A DNA stretch of 64,000 nt from Mycolicibacterium sp. P9-22 (GTDB lineage: Bacteria; Actinomycetota; Actinomycetes; Mycobacteriales; Mycobacteriaceae): NCBI RefSeq assembly GCF_008329585.1, contig NZ_NPKP01000003.1, forward strand, positions 1-64,000, read 5' to 3'. A program made the position numbers and the translations under genes. A model generated the notes under the pieces. The model saw only the letters and a program-made list of their open reading frames with translations, searched no databases and was not told the DNA's origin. Of the stretch, positions 34,202-47,003 are shown piece by piece; position 1 is the first letter of the stretch; each line of letters opens with the position of its first letter.

Positions 34202-36550
34202 TCAGTGTCGCGCCAGCGCGTCGAGCACCAGGCGCAGCACCCGCACCGCCCCGGCCTTGTCCAGCGGATCGTTGCCGTTGCCGCACTTGGGGGACTGCAC
34301 GCACGACGGGCAGCCGGCCGGGCAGTCGCAGGCCTCGATGGCCGCAGCGGTGGCCGCCCACCAGGTTTCGATCTGCCGGTAACCCCGGTCGGCGAAACCG
34401 GCGCCGCCGGGATAACCGTCGTAGACGAAGATCGTCGGCAGCCCGGCCAGCTCACCGGGCCCGGGTCCGATGGCGGTGGAGACGCCGCCGATGTCGCCGC
34501 GGTCGCAACTGGCCACCAGCGGCAGCAGACCGATCGCGGCATGCTCGGCGGCGTGCAACGCGCCGGGCACCGACAGCGCCTCGACACCGTTGACCGCCAA
34601 CGCTTCCGGCGTGATCGTGCACATCACCGCGACGGTGTCCAGGGTGCGGGTGGGCATGTCCAGTTCGATGAAATCGATGACCTCCCCGTCGAGGGCGCGC
34701 CGCAGATAGCCGGTCACGGTGTTGGAGACCGACACCGGCACCACGCCGACCGTCACCGGGCCGTGGCCCTCCAGCTCGCCGTCGCCGGTGACCGCGATAT
34801 CGGTCAGCTCCCGGGCCGAGGTGGTGTAACCGGGGTCCCCCGCGTGCACCAGGGCAATACCGTCCTCGAAATCCAGGGCGTCGACGACGTAGGTCTCGCC
34901 CCGATGCAGATAGACCGCCCCGGGGTGCACCGACGCCGGGGCCTGCCCGGTCCCGGTGGTGCCCAGCACCCGGCCGGTCCCGGTCTCCAGGATGGCGATC
35001 TGGCCGCCCGCCGAGCCGCGGATGTCGACCGCGGGATGCGGGTCGACGCCGGGAGCCGGGAAGTAGCCACCTGGCCTGCGGCGTAGCAAACCGTCGTCGA
35101 TCAGCGCGGCCGCCACCGACTCGGCGTCCCAGGTACGCACCTCGGCGTCGGTGAGCGGCAGTTCGGTGGCCGCGCACAGCAGCTGTGGGCCCAGCACATA
35201 GGGATTGCGCGGGTCGATCACCACGCGTTCGATCGGTTTGTTCAGCAGCGCCTGCGGATGATGGACCAGATAAGTGTCCAGCGGGTCGTCGCGGGCGATC
35301 AATACGATCAGTGCGCTCTGCCCGCGCCGCCCGGACCGCCCGGCCTGCTGCCAGAACGACGTGACGGTGCCAGGGAAACCGGCCAGCACCACCGCGTCGA
35401 GGCCGGCGATGTCCACCCCGAGTTCCAGGGCGTTGGTGGTGGCCAGGCCGCGCAGGTCACCGTCGGACAGCGCCCGCTCCAGCGTCCGGCGATCCTCGGC
35501 GAGATAGCCCGCGCGGTAGGAGGCGACCTTGTCGGTCAGTTCCGGGGCGACCTGTTCGAGGCGGGTGCGCGCGCCGAGCGCGGTCAGTTCGGCGCCGCGC
35601 CGCGACCGAACGAAGGTCAGGGTGCGTGCCCCCTCGGCCATCAGGTCGGCCATCACCCGGGAGGCCTCCGCGCCGGCCGAGCGCCGCACCGGTGCGCCGT
35701 TCTCCCCGACCAGGTCCTCGAGCAGAGCAGGCTCCCACAACGCCACCGTCCGGCCACCCTGTGGCGAGCCGTCCTCGGTGACCGCGGTGACGGTCTGCCC
35801 GATCAGCTCGGAGGCGGTCTCGGCAGGTGCGGCGGTGGTGGCGCTGGCGAAGAACACCGTCGGCGATCCCGAGTACCGCTCGCACAGGCGCAGCAGACGG
35901 CGCAGCACCATCGCCACATTGGAGCCGAAAATACCCCGGTAGTAATGGCATTCGTCGACGACGACGAACTGCAGGTTGCGCAGGAACACCGCCCACTTGG
36001 CGTGGTTGCGCAGCAGTGACAGGTGGATCATGTCCGGGTTGGAGAAGATCCACCGGGACCGTTCGCGGGCGAACCGGCGCAGATCGGTGGTCGCGTCACC
36101 GTCATAGGCGCTCGGGGCGACATCGCGCAGGCTCGACACCGCGTCGGTCAGTGCCTGCGCGGCGCGCAACTGGTCGTGACCGAGGGCCTTGGTCGGGGAC
36201 AGGTACAGCGCCCTGGCCCGCGGGTCGGCGGCCAGCGCGGTGAGGATCGGCAGCTGGTATCCCAGCGACTTGCCCGACGCCGTGCCGGTGGACAGCACCA
36301 CATGCCGCCCCGCGTGGGCCAGATCGGCCGCCGCCGCCTGGTGGGACCAGGGTGTGCTGACGCCGCGGTCGGCGAACGCCGCGACGATATCGGGATCGGC
36401 CCAGTGCGGCCAGTCCCGGTTGTCGCTGCGCCGCGGTGGCAGGTCCTCGACGTGGCGCACCGGATGCTCGTCGGGGGCGGTGCCCTCGATCGCACGCGAC
36501 AGCAGGTCCCGGCCGAAATCGGACCCGGAATCTCCCGTGGAACCAGACAA
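34202..36550 (-). CDS. DEAD/DEAH helicase with DUF1998 zinc domain (MrfA/Hrq1-like)
   Basis: This 782-residue superfamily 2 helicase (Rv3649-like) has motif I STGTASGKS, motif II DECHYY (a DExH variant), motif III SATT and motif VI QQAGRSGRRG. The C-terminal DUF1998 region ends with four cysteines in CDCPAGCPSCVQSPKCGNGN. Its Bacillus relative MrfA repairs mitomycin-C damage, and the fungal relative Hrq1 acts in crosslink repair, so a DNA-repair role is likely. It is divergent from cspA. Confidence 0.9.
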   Translation of the reverse strand: MSGSTGDSGSDFGRDLLSRAIEGTAPDEHPVRHVEDLPPRRSDNRDWPHWADPDIVAAFADRGVSTPWSHQAAAADLAHAGRHVVLSTGTASGKSLGYQLPILTALAADPRARALYLSPTKALGHDQLRAAQALTDAVSSLRDVAPSAYDGDATTDLRRFARERSRWIFSNPDMIHLSLLRNHAKWAVFLRNLQFVVVDECHYYRGIFGSNVAMVLRRLLRLCERYSGSPTVFFASATTAAPAETASELIGQTVTAVTEDGSPQGGRTVALWEPALLEDLVGENGAPVRRSAGAEASRVMADLMAEGARTLTFVRSRRGAELTALGARTRLEQVAPELTDKVASYRAGYLAEDRRTLERALSDGDLRGLATTNALELGVDIAGLDAVVLAGFPGTVTSFWQQAGRSGRRGQSALIVLIARDDPLDTYLVHHPQALLNKPIERVVIDPRNPYVLGPQLLCAATELPLTDAEVRTWDAESVAAALIDDGLLRRRPGGYFPAPGVDPHPAVDIRGSAGGQIAILETGTGRVLGTTGTGQAPASVHPGAVYLHRGETYVVDALDFEDGIALVHAGDPGYTTSARELTDIAVTGDGELEGHGPVTVGVVPVSVSNTVTGYLRRALDGEVIDFIELDMPTRTLDTVAVMCTITPEALAVNGVEALSVPGALHAAEHAAIGLLPLVASCDRGDIGGVSTAIGPGPGELAGLPTIFVYDGYPGGAGFADRGYRQIETWWAATAAAIEACDCPAGCPSCVQSPKCGNGNDPLDKAGAVRVLRLVLDALARH

Positions 36551-36835
36551 CTGTCGCCTCTCAAGATCTTTTTGATGTGTACCCAGCTGAATTGTTAACT
36601 ACATGATCATTTTCGAGACTGTCGCTGGCGCGTTGAACGTGGTTGACTGATCGTGGTCGCAGCTTCTGTGTTCGTGTTTCAGCACCCGCAGGATCGAACG
36701 TTGCGATCGCGGTTCCTGCGAGGTTGTAGGTCGGGTCGAGTTCCGGCGACACACGCGTTGGTATGGCGGTCGGAACGGGCCCGGTACACCGGAAGTCGGT
36801 GAACCGCACCCGGTAAGAGAAGGAATGTACGAGAG
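36551..36835. other. Divergent region and long leader of cspA
   Basis: The 285 bases between the helicase start and cspA are lower in GC at the helicase side (TTTTTGATGTG, TTGTTAAC) and probably hold both promoters. A long leader is usual for cold-shock genes. I could not place a promoter with confidence. Confidence 0.45.
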
Positions 36836-37039
36836 ATGCCACAGGGAACTGTGAAGTGGTTCAACGCGGAGAAGGGCTTCGGCTTCATCGCCCCCGAGGA
36901 CGGCTCCGCTGACGTGTTTGTCCACTACACGGAGATCCAGGGGTCGGGCTTCCGCACCCTTGAGGAGAACCAGAAGGTTGAGTTCGAGGTCGGCCAGAGC
37001 CCCAAGGGGCCGCAGGCCACCGGCGTTCGCGCCGTCTGA
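36836..37039 (+). CDS. cspA: Cold-shock protein CspA
   Basis: This 67-residue single cold-shock domain (Rv3648c) has RNP1 [10 protein letters not shown] and RNP2 VFVHYTEI, with the usual aromatic surface that binds single-stranded RNA and DNA. It acts as an RNA chaperone. GAGAAGGA lies upstream of the ATG. A strong terminator follows 18 bases after the stop, so it is a single-gene unit. Confidence 0.96.
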   Translation: MPQGTVKWFNAEKGFGFIAPEDGSADVFVHYTEIQGSGFRTLEENQKVEFEVGQSPKGPQATGVRAV

Positions 37040-37057
37040 GCCATCGCAATAGGAGGA

Positions 37058-37084
37058 CACCCCCGGCCGAGCCGGGGGTGTTTT
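37058..37084 (+). terminator. Intrinsic terminator of cspA
   Basis: CACCCCCGGC and GCCGGGGGTG pair perfectly over 10 bases around a CGA loop, followed directly by TTTT. It is one of the clearest intrinsic terminators in the window. Confidence 0.85.
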
Positions 37085-37112
37085 CGTATCGGACGCCGAT
37101 AGTGTCGAGCGT

Positions 37113-37694
37113 GTGAGCCAGCTGTCGTTCTTCTCGGCAGAGTCGGTGCCGCCGGCCGTCGAGGATCTGACCGGGCTGCTCGCTGCCCATGGTCAGGTGG
37201 TGATCACCGGTGGTGGGGCACGCCTGTCCGTCGTGGTCGATGAGCCCTGGCGCGCCCGCGAACTGGCCACGATGATCACCGAGGTCGGCTTGGAGCCCGA
37301 GATCCTGCGTACCGATGAGAGCACGCCGCTGGTGCGCACCGGTATGGACAGCCGGCTGGCGGGTATCGCCGCCGAGTGGACCCGCGGTGCGGTGAAGACC
37401 GTTCCCGGGCATTGGCTGCCCGGCGCGCGCGAATTACGCGCCTGGACGTTGGCCGCGGGTACCCCCGAGGCATCGGACCGGTACTTGCTGGGACTGGATC
37501 CGCATGCACCCGACACCCATCCGGTGCTGGCATCGGCGCTGATGCGGGTGGGTATCGCACCGACATTGATCGGTACCAGAGGGTCCCGGCCGGCGTTGCG
37601 GATCAGTGGTAGAAGACGGCTATCACGGCTGGTAGAGAACGTCGGGGAACCGCCCGCGGACACCGACGCGTTTGCACAGTGGCCGAGAATATAA
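37113..37694 (+). CDS. Conserved actinobacterial protein (Rv3647c-like)
   Basis: This 193-residue protein sits between cspA and topA, as Rv3647c does. It is cytoplasmic. The motifs MITEVGLEPEILR, KTVPGHWLPGARELRAW and RISGRRRLSRLVENVGEPP are typical of the family, which often precedes topA in actinobacteria. The last lines resemble a LAGLIDADG-less homing-type or WhiA-like core, but I cannot support that. The start is a GTG at 37113. Function unknown. Confidence 0.8.
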   Translation: MSQLSFFSAESVPPAVEDLTGLLAAHGQVVITGGGARLSVVVDEPWRARELATMITEVGLEPEILRTDESTPLVRTGMDSRLAGIAAEWTRGAVKTVPGHWLPGARELRAWTLAAGTPEASDRYLLGLDPHAPDTHPVLASALMRVGIAPTLIGTRGSRPALRISGRRRLSRLVENVGEPPADTDAFAQWPRI

Positions 37695-37805
37695 GGAATG
37701 CTGACGGGCGAGCCAGTTTGCGTTGGTACGCCCAGGATGCGAAATTGTCAGTTGCCAGCGTGCCGTGCGGCGGCTTGGCAACAGAGAAGTGGAGTGTAAG
37801 AGAAG

Positions 37806-40616
37806 GTGGCTGACGACGACCGGAGCCGGGCAGGCGCCGGTAACGTTCGGCGGCTCGTGATTGTCGAGTCGCCGACCAAAGCGCGCAAGATTGCGGGCTA
37901 CCTCGGCTCCAACTACATCGTCGAGTCCTCGCGCGGACACATCCGTGACCTGCCGCGAGCGGCCGCTGACGTGCCCGCCAAGTACAAATCCGAGCCGTGG
38001 GCGCGCCTCGGCGTCAACGTCGATGCGGATTTCGAACCGCTCTACATCATCAGCCCCGACAAGAAGAGCACGGTCACCGAGCTCAAGGCCCTCCTCAAGG
38101 ACGTCGACGAGCTCTACCTCGCGACAGACGGTGACCGCGAGGGTGAGGCCATCGCCTGGCACCTGCTGGAGACACTCAAGCCGCGTATCCCGGTCAAGCG
38201 GATGGTGTTCCACGAGATCACCGAGTCGGCCATCCGGGCCGCCGCGGAAAGCCCCCGCGACCTGGACATCGATCTGGTCGACGCGCAGGAGACCCGCCGC
38301 ATCCTGGACCGGCTCTACGGCTACGAGGTTTCCCCCGTGCTGTGGAAGAAGGTCGCGCCGAAGCTGTCGGCCGGCCGCGTGCAGTCGGTGGCGACCCGCA
38401 TCATCGTCCAGCGTGAGCGCGAGCGGATGGCCTTCCGCAGCGCCGGGTACTGGGATGTCACCGCCGAACTCGACGCCAGCGTGTCCGACCCGCAGGCCAC
38501 CCCGCCGCGGTTCACCGCGAAACTCAACACCGTCGACGGACGCCGGGTGGCGGCCGGCCGCGATTTCGACTCCCTGGGTGGGGTCAAGAAGCCCGACGAA
38601 GTCCTGGTGCTCGACGAGGCCGCGGCAGGCGCGCTGGCCAGTGGCCTGCGTGGGGCTCAGCTGGCCGTGTCGTCGGTGGAACAGAAGCCGTACACCCGCA
38701 AGCCGTACCCGCCGTTCATGACGTCCACGCTGCAGCAGGAGGCCGGCCGCAAGCTGCGGTTCTCCTCCGAGCGCACCATGAGCATCGCGCAGCGGCTGTA
38801 CGAGAACGGCTATATCACCTACATGCGTACCGACTCGACGACATTGTCGGAGTCGGCGATCAATGCGGCGCGCAACCAGGCCGGCCAGCTCTATGGCCAG
38901 GAGTACGTGCACCCGACCCCGCGCCAGTACACCCGCAAGGTGAAGAACGCGCAGGAGGCCCACGAGGCGATCCGGCCCTCCGGTGACGTGTTCCAGACCC
39001 CGGGCCAGTTGCACAGCGCCCTGGACAACGATGAGTTCCGGCTCTACGAGCTGATCTGGCAGCGCACGGTGGCTTCGCAGATGGCCGACGCGCGCGGCAC
39101 CACGCTGAGTCTGCGCATCGGTGGTCAGGCGGCCACGGGTGAGCAGGTGGTGTTCAACGCCTCCGGACGCACCCTGACCTTCCCCGGATTCCTCAAGGCC
39201 TACGTCGAGAGCCTCGACGAGCAGGCCGGCGGTGAGGCCGACGACGCCGAGAGCCGGCTGCCCAACCTCACCCAGGGCCAGCGGGTGGACGCCGCGGATC
39301 TGACCGCCGACGGTCACACCACCTCGCCCCCGGCGCGCTACACCGAGGCCTCGCTGATCAAGGCGCTCGAAGAACTGGGCATCGGGCGCCCGTCGACGTA
39401 CAGCTCGATCATCAAGACCATCCAGGACCGCGGCTACGTCCACAAGAAGGGCAGCGCGCTGGTGCCGTCCTGGGTGGCGTTCGCGGTGATCGGCCTGCTG
39501 GAACAGCATTTCAGTCGGCTGGTCGACTACGACTTCACCGCCGCCATGGAGGATGAGCTAGACGCCATCGCCTCGGGCAATGAGCGACGTACCAACTGGC
39601 TCAACAACTTCTACTTCGGTGGTGAGCACGGCGTCGAGGGTTCGATCGCCCGCGCCGGTGGCCTCAAGCAGCTGGTGGGCGGCAATCTCGAGGAGATCGA
39701 CGCGCGACTGGTCAACTCCATCAAGCTGTTCGACGACGAAGAAGGCCGCGCCGTCAACGTCCGGGTCGGCCGCAACGGGCCGTACCTGGAACGGATGATC
39801 GCCGATCCGGACAATCCCGGCGAGCTCAAGCCTCAGCGAGCCAACCTCAAGGACGAGCTGACGCCCGACGAGCTGACTCTCGAGTTGGCCGAAAAGGCTT
39901 TCGCCACACCACAAGAAGGTCGCTCGCTGGGTGTCGATCCGGAGTCCGGCCACGAGATCGTGGCCAAGGACGGACGCTACGGCCCGTACGTCACCGAGGT
40001 GTTGCCCGAGCCGCCCGAGGATCCCGAAGACGGTGTGGCCGCCAAGAAGGGCAAGAAGCCGACCGGTCCCAAACCGCGCACCGGCTCGCTGCTGCGCACG
40101 ATGGACCTGGAGACCGTGACGCTGGAGGATGCCCTCAAGCTGCTGTCGCTGCCGCGGGTGGTGGGCGTCGATCCCGCCAACAACGAGGAGATCACCGCGC
40201 AGAACGGGCGTTACGGCCCATATCTGAAGCGCGGCACCGATTCTCGTTCATTGGCCACCGAAGAGCAGATGTTCACCATCACCCTCGACGAGGCGTTGAA
40301 GATCTACGCCGAACCCAAGCGGCGCGGCCGCCAGGGTGCGGCCACCCCGCCGTTGCGCGAGCTCGGCAACGACCCGGTGTCGGAGAAGCCGATGGTGATC
40401 AAGGACGGCCGGTTCGGGCCGTACGTCACCGACGGTGAGACCAATGCCAGCCTGCGCAAGGGCGATGACGTGCTGTCGATCACCGATGCACGCGCCTCCG
40501 AACTGCTCGCCGACCGCCGGGCCCGTGGCCCGGTGAAGAAGGCGGCCAAGAAGGCGCCGGCGAAGAAGGCCGTCAAGAAGGCCGCCGCGAAGAAGGCGCC
40601 CGCCAAGAAGGCTTAG
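37806..40616 (+). CDS. topA: DNA topoisomerase I
   Basis: This 936-residue type IA topoisomerase (Rv3646c) relaxes negative supercoils and is essential. The Toprim domain has VIVESPTKARKI and the acidic triad in DGDREGEA (109-115). The active-site tyrosine is Y339 in YITYMRTDS. The C-terminus has four topoisomerase C-terminal repeats, each ending in a G-R-Y/F-GPYV-like motif, instead of zinc fingers, then a Lys/Ala-rich tail (KKAAKKAPAKKA) that strengthens DNA binding in mycobacteria. GTG start. It overlaps the end of the cyclase by four bases. Confidence 0.96.
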   Translation: MADDDRSRAGAGNVRRLVIVESPTKARKIAGYLGSNYIVESSRGHIRDLPRAAADVPAKYKSEPWARLGVNVDADFEPLYIISPDKKSTVTELKALLKDVDELYLATDGDREGEAIAWHLLETLKPRIPVKRMVFHEITESAIRAAAESPRDLDIDLVDAQETRRILDRLYGYEVSPVLWKKVAPKLSAGRVQSVATRIIVQRERERMAFRSAGYWDVTAELDASVSDPQATPPRFTAKLNTVDGRRVAAGRDFDSLGGVKKPDEVLVLDEAAAGALASGLRGAQLAVSSVEQKPYTRKPYPPFMTSTLQQEAGRKLRFSSERTMSIAQRLYENGYITYMRTDSTTLSESAINAARNQAGQLYGQEYVHPTPRQYTRKVKNAQEAHEAIRPSGDVFQTPGQLHSALDNDEFRLYELIWQRTVASQMADARGTTLSLRIGGQAATGEQVVFNASGRTLTFPGFLKAYVESLDEQAGGEADDAESRLPNLTQGQRVDAADLTADGHTTSPPARYTEASLIKALEELGIGRPSTYSSIIKTIQDRGYVHKKGSALVPSWVAFAVIGLLEQHFSRLVDYDFTAAMEDELDAIASGNERRTNWLNNFYFGGEHGVEGSIARAGGLKQLVGGNLEEIDARLVNSIKLFDDEEGRAVNVRVGRNGPYLERMIADPDNPGELKPQRANLKDELTPDELTLELAEKAFATPQEGRSLGVDPESGHEIVAKDGRYGPYVTEVLPEPPEDPEDGVAAKKGKKPTGPKPRTGSLLRTMDLETVTLEDALKLLSLPRVVGVDPANNEEITAQNGRYGPYLKRGTDSRSLATEEQMFTITLDEALKIYAEPKRRGRQGAATPPLRELGNDPVSEKPMVIKDGRFGPYVTDGETNASLRKGDDVLSITDARASELLADRRARGPVKKAAKKAPAKKAVKKAAAKKAPAKKA

Positions 40617-42187
40617 CTCGACAACGCGCGGTGGAACGACCGGGCGGGCCGGGCCAGCTGCGTGGGCGCCTTGCGGCCGCGCAGTTCGACGATCTCGCCG
40701 ACATCCCAGCACAGTGCTTCGGCATCGAGCGCGCCGCTGACCGCGATCGCCGAGGCGAGCACGTGGCCCACCTCCAGCTTCGCCAGTTCGGTGAGCCGCG
40801 CGGCCTCGTTGACCGGATCGCCGATCACGGTGTACTCGAAGCGGGCCTGCGCGCCGATATGACCGGCGATCGCCCGTCCGGCCGACACGCCGATACCGAA
40901 CTCGGTCTGCCCCAACACATTCACCAATTCGTCATGCAGCTCGCGGGAGGCCGCCAGCGCGGCCCCGGAGGCATCCGGGTGCTCGATCGGGGCACCGAAG
41001 ATGGCCAGCGCGGCGTCACCCTGGAACTTGTTGACGAACCCGCCGTGCTTGTTCACGGTGTCGACGATGACGCGGAAGAACTCGTTGAGCAGGTTCACCA
41101 CCTCGGACGCGGGGATGGTGGAGGCCAGCTGGGTCGAGCCGACCAGGTCGACGAACAGCACCGCGACATCGCGTTCCTGGCCGCCCAGTTCGGTGCCACG
41201 TTCCAGGGCGCGGCGCGCCACGTCCTCGCCGACATAACGGCCGAACAGATCACGCAGGCGTTGCCGTTCGGCCAGATCGCGCACCATGTCGTTGAAGCCG
41301 GCCTGCAGCAGGCCGAGCTCACTGGCGTCGTAGATCTGCATGTGCGCGTTGTAGTTTCCGCGCTGCACCTCGCCGAGGGCCCAGCGCAGCTGGCGCAGTG
41401 GATCGGCGATCGACATCGAGACCAGCACGGTGCCGACCAGACCGATGAGCAGCGCGGCGATGGCCAGCAGCAGGATCGGGGTGGTCAGCTTCTCGGCGGG
41501 CGCGTTGAGGATCTCGAACTTGCTCGCCACCACCGCCAGCACGATCGCCAGGATCGGCACTCCGGTGGACAGCACCCAGGTGAGCACCTGCCGCAGGATG
41601 ACCCCGGGCGCCCGGAAGTTCTCCGGTACCCCGGTGCGCAGTGCGGCGACCGCCACCGGGCGCAGCACCCGCTCGGACTGCAGGTAGCCGATGATCGCCA
41701 CCGCGGTGGCGCCCAGTGCGGTGGCGACCGCCACGACCGGCGCCGACTTGCTGGCCACCGGCCAGCTCGCGACGATGAAGACGATGGAGCCCAGGCACCA
41801 GTTGGTGACGTTGATGACCGATCGGTAGAACGGCATCTTGAGCGCGCGGACCCGGGCCACCTCGGTGATCGTGGTGGTGGTGTCACCGAGCAGGGTGTCG
41901 CGGCGTTGCCAGCGGATCACCGGAATGAGCATCCGCAGGGTGATGTACGCGGCGATGGTGAACGAGACGAAGAGGTAGGCGAGGAAGACCGCCAGGTTGA
42001 ACGTCGGAAGCTCTTGGAGCTGGATGCGGTCCTCGGGCGGCAGGCCGTACCGCAGGAAGCCCAGGACCAGCAGCGCACCGATGATATCGGCCTGCACCAT
42101 GCCCAGACCGAACACCGGCCATGGCGTGCGGGCCACCCAACGGACGAACGCGCTGACGCGTCCTACCAGTGTCACCTCCGCACTCAC
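40613..42187 (-). CDS. Class III adenylate cyclase, six-helix membrane type (Rv3645-like)
   Basis: This 524-residue enzyme has six membrane helices in the first 270 residues, a HAMP domain (SIADPLRQLRWALGEVQRGNY) and a C-terminal class III cyclase domain. Metal-binding Asp residues lie in VLFVDLVGST and FQGDAALAIFG, and the transition-state region is VIGDPVNEAARL. Rv3645 is a main cAMP source in M. tuberculosis and is linked to fatty-acid use and drug tolerance. Its cAMP would feed the Crp encoded at 17067. Convergent with topA. Confidence 0.92.
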   Translation of the reverse strand: MSAEVTLVGRVSAFVRWVARTPWPVFGLGMVQADIIGALLVLGFLRYGLPPEDRIQLQELPTFNLAVFLAYLFVSFTIAAYITLRMLIPVIRWQRRDTLLGDTTTTITEVARVRALKMPFYRSVINVTNWCLGSIVFIVASWPVASKSAPVVAVATALGATAVAIIGYLQSERVLRPVAVAALRTGVPENFRAPGVILRQVLTWVLSTGVPILAIVLAVVASKFEILNAPAEKLTTPILLLAIAALLIGLVGTVLVSMSIADPLRQLRWALGEVQRGNYNAHMQIYDASELGLLQAGFNDMVRDLAERQRLRDLFGRYVGEDVARRALERGTELGGQERDVAVLFVDLVGSTQLASTIPASEVVNLLNEFFRVIVDTVNKHGGFVNKFQGDAALAIFGAPIEHPDASGAALAASRELHDELVNVLGQTEFGIGVSAGRAIAGHIGAQARFEYTVIGDPVNEAARLTELAKLEVGHVLASAIAVSGALDAEALCWDVGEIVELRGRKAPTQLARPARSFHRALSS

Positions 42188-42267
42188 CCGTTCACCGTAT
42201 CGGTCACCGGCGACGTGTCGCGCCGGTGAGCCCGTGTCGTGTCGGGTGGTGCCACTACTGTTGACCG

Positions 42268-43479
42268 GTGCATAGCGGTGTTTTTTCGCGTCTGGTGGGC
42301 CAACACCTCGTGGAGGAGGAGCTGCTCGCGGCCGCCAGGTCCGCGCGTGGTGAAAAGTCTCACAGCGGACTCACAGCCGGGGGGATGACGCATGCCTGGC
42401 TGATCACCGGCCCGCCCGGTTCGGGTCGCTCGATCGCCGCACTCTGTTTCGCCGCCGCGCTGCAGTGCACGTCCGAGGGTGAACCGGGCTGCGGTGAGTG
42501 CCGCCCGTGCACCACGACGATGGCCGGCACCCATGCCGATGTGCGCCGGATCATCCCGGAGGGGCTGTCCATCGGGGTGAAGGAGATGCGCGAGATCGTG
42601 CAGATCGCGTCGCGGCGGCCGGGGACCGGGCGATGGCAGATCGTGGTGGTCGAAGATGCCGATCGACTCACCGAGGGCGCGGCGAATGCGCTGCTCAAGG
42701 TGGTGGAGGAACCGCCGCAGTCGACGGTGTTCCTGCTGTGCGCGCCGTCGGTGGACCCCGAGGACATCGCGGTCACCCTGCGGTCGCGGTGCCGGCACGT
42801 CCCGCTGGTGACACCGCCGACCGCATCGATCGCCGAGGTGCTGACCGAGCGCGACGGGATCGCCGCCGATGTGGCGGCCTGGGCGGCGTCGGTCAGTGGG
42901 GGACACGTGGGCCGGGCCCGCCGGTTGGCGACCGATCCGGAGTCCCGACTGCGCCGCGAGCGCGCGTTGAGCCTGGCCCGCGATGCCGCGACGCCGTCAC
43001 GGGCCTTCGGCGCCGCAGAGGAACTGGTGGCCTCGGCCGAGGCCGAGGCCAAGGCGCTGACCGTCGACCGCAACGAGAGCGAGGCCGAGGAACTGCGGAC
43101 CGCGATGGGCGCCGGCGGTACGGGTAAGGGCACCGCGGGCACGATGCGCGGTGCCAGTGGCGCGATGAAGCAGCTCGAGGTGCGGCAGAAATCCCGGCAG
43201 ACCCGGGCCGGCCGGGACGCGCTGGACCGGGCGCTGATGGACCTGGCCACCTACTTCCGCGACGCGCTGGTGGTGTCGGCCGGCGCCGGCGGGGTCGCGG
43301 CCAACCACCCCGACATGGCCGAGAAGGTGGGTGCGATGGCCGCTCACGTGGCGCCGGACAAGCTGTTGCGCTGTATCGAGGCCGTGCTCGACTGCCGGGA
43401 GGCGCTCGCGATCAATGTGAAGCCGAAGTTCGCCGTCGACGCGATGGTAGCGACGGTGGGGCAGGCCCTGAAAACCTGA
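42268..43479 (+). CDS. holB: DNA polymerase III delta' subunit
   Basis: This 403-residue clamp-loader subunit (Rv3644c) has a P-loop variant ITGPPGSGRSIA and a four-Cys zinc knot in CTSEGEPGCGECRPC. The SRC-like motif LRSRCRHVPL is typical of delta'. An Ala-rich insert near residue 285 (GAGGTGKGTAGTMRGASG) is common in mycobacteria. It loads the sliding clamp at the replication fork. GTG start at 42268, divergent from the cyclase with an 80-base gap. Confidence 0.92.
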   Translation: MHSGVFSRLVGQHLVEEELLAAARSARGEKSHSGLTAGGMTHAWLITGPPGSGRSIAALCFAAALQCTSEGEPGCGECRPCTTTMAGTHADVRRIIPEGLSIGVKEMREIVQIASRRPGTGRWQIVVVEDADRLTEGAANALLKVVEEPPQSTVFLLCAPSVDPEDIAVTLRSRCRHVPLVTPPTASIAEVLTERDGIAADVAAWAASVSGGHVGRARRLATDPESRLRRERALSLARDAATPSRAFGAAEELVASAEAEAKALTVDRNESEAEELRTAMGAGGTGKGTAGTMRGASGAMKQLEVRQKSRQTRAGRDALDRALMDLATYFRDALVVSAGAGGVAANHPDMAEKVGAMAAHVAPDKLLRCIEAVLDCREALAINVKPKFAVDAMVATVGQALKT

Positions 43480-43569
43480 GGTCCGGCGGGCAGGAGCGCA
43501 GCGACCCGGGGATTGAATTGGGCGACGGCTGGGCGCTGCCGTAGACTCATGCCGCTCTGAAAAGAGCGC

Positions 43570-43642
43570 GCCACCCTAGCTCAGTCGGTAGAGCAATTCA
43601 CTCGTAATGAATAGGTCAGGGGTTCGATTCCCCTGGGTGGCT
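43570..43642 (+). tRNA. tRNA-Thr (anticodon CGT)
   Basis: The cloverleaf is clear. Acceptor GCCACCC pairs with GGGTGGC (43635-43641), and discriminator T is followed by an encoded CCA (43643-43645). The D-arm AGCTCAGTCGGTAGAGC, anticodon loop CTCGTAA with CGT at 43603-43605, and T-loop GGTTCGATTCC are present. It reads ACG codons and lies after holB as in M. tuberculosis. Confidence 0.97.
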
Positions 43643-43741
43643 CCACCCTGTGTTTCACGGCCTCACGCCAGCTCCGCGGGTTCAACTCGCGGTACGGGTC
43701 ACCGTGCCGGATTTCCTGCAGGTCGGCCAACATCGCCCGGC

Positions 43742-44110
43742 CTATCCGGCCCGGCGCTGGGATTCCTTGCGCTCGGCGAGCCGTCGCCACAGGCCTTCGA
43801 GGTCAATATCGTTGGGTTGGCGCGGACGGCGTTGGTGGAACAGCGTGTCGTCATGGCTGGCCGGACAGCGGAACCGGTGCAGCTGCAGGCATTTCACCGG
43901 CCACCGGGCCTCGTGCTCGTCCTCCAGGTCGATCACCTGACGCGTCGAGCGCCGGATGGCGAACCGGTTGCCGGCCGCGCTCTCCTCGGTGGGGTACATC
44001 TCGGCATCGAACAGCCGCCAGCCGCCGTAGGCCATTTGCAGCCAGACCGTGTCGGTGCTGCAGTGCTTGCACGGTGCGACCACCGACGGTCGCGAGTCTG
44101 CCCGGTCCAT
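43742..44110 (-). CDS. Hypothetical protein with CxxC motif
   Basis: This 122-residue protein starts MDRADSRPSVVAPCKHCSTDTVWLQMAYGGWRLFDA. The CxxC pair near residue 14 with a later Cys pair (KCLQLHRFRCPASHD) could form a small zinc ribbon, and the central part reads as a short beta-rich domain. Related proteins are scattered in mycobacteria without known function. Start codon ATG with only a weak binding site. Confidence 0.7.
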   Translation of the reverse strand: MDRADSRPSVVAPCKHCSTDTVWLQMAYGGWRLFDAEMYPTEESAAGNRFAIRRSTRQVIDLEDEHEARWPVKCLQLHRFRCPASHDDTLFHQRRPRQPNDIDLEGLWRRLAERKESQRRAG

Positions 44111-44170
44111 GTGCTCAGGCTAGGGACAGCCACCGACAAGTCGGCTCCGCACACGCCGTGGCGGCTTGAA

Positions 44171-46955
<2,785 letters not shown>

Positions 46956-46965
46956 TTTTCCCAAA

Positions 46966-46987
46966 AGATAGCGACTGCTCGCTATCT
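46966..46987. promoter_or_regulatory. Perfect 22-base palindrome, likely TetR operator
   Basis: AGATAGCGA and TCGCTATCT are perfect 9-base arms around CTGC, ending 16 bases before the amidohydrolase start. The next gene in the same operon encodes a TetR repressor, so this is very probably its autoregulatory operator. The palindrome is seen directly; the pairing with that regulator is inference. Confidence 0.7.
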
Positions 46988-47003
46988 AACCTAGGCTGCG
47001 GTC

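Noticed and set aside
37623..39509. 628-residue minus-strand frame opposite topA
   Set aside because: It is the mirror of a long GC-rich coding region. The Gly/Arg/His/Val-rich composition is typical of antisense frames, and topA on the plus strand is beyond doubt.
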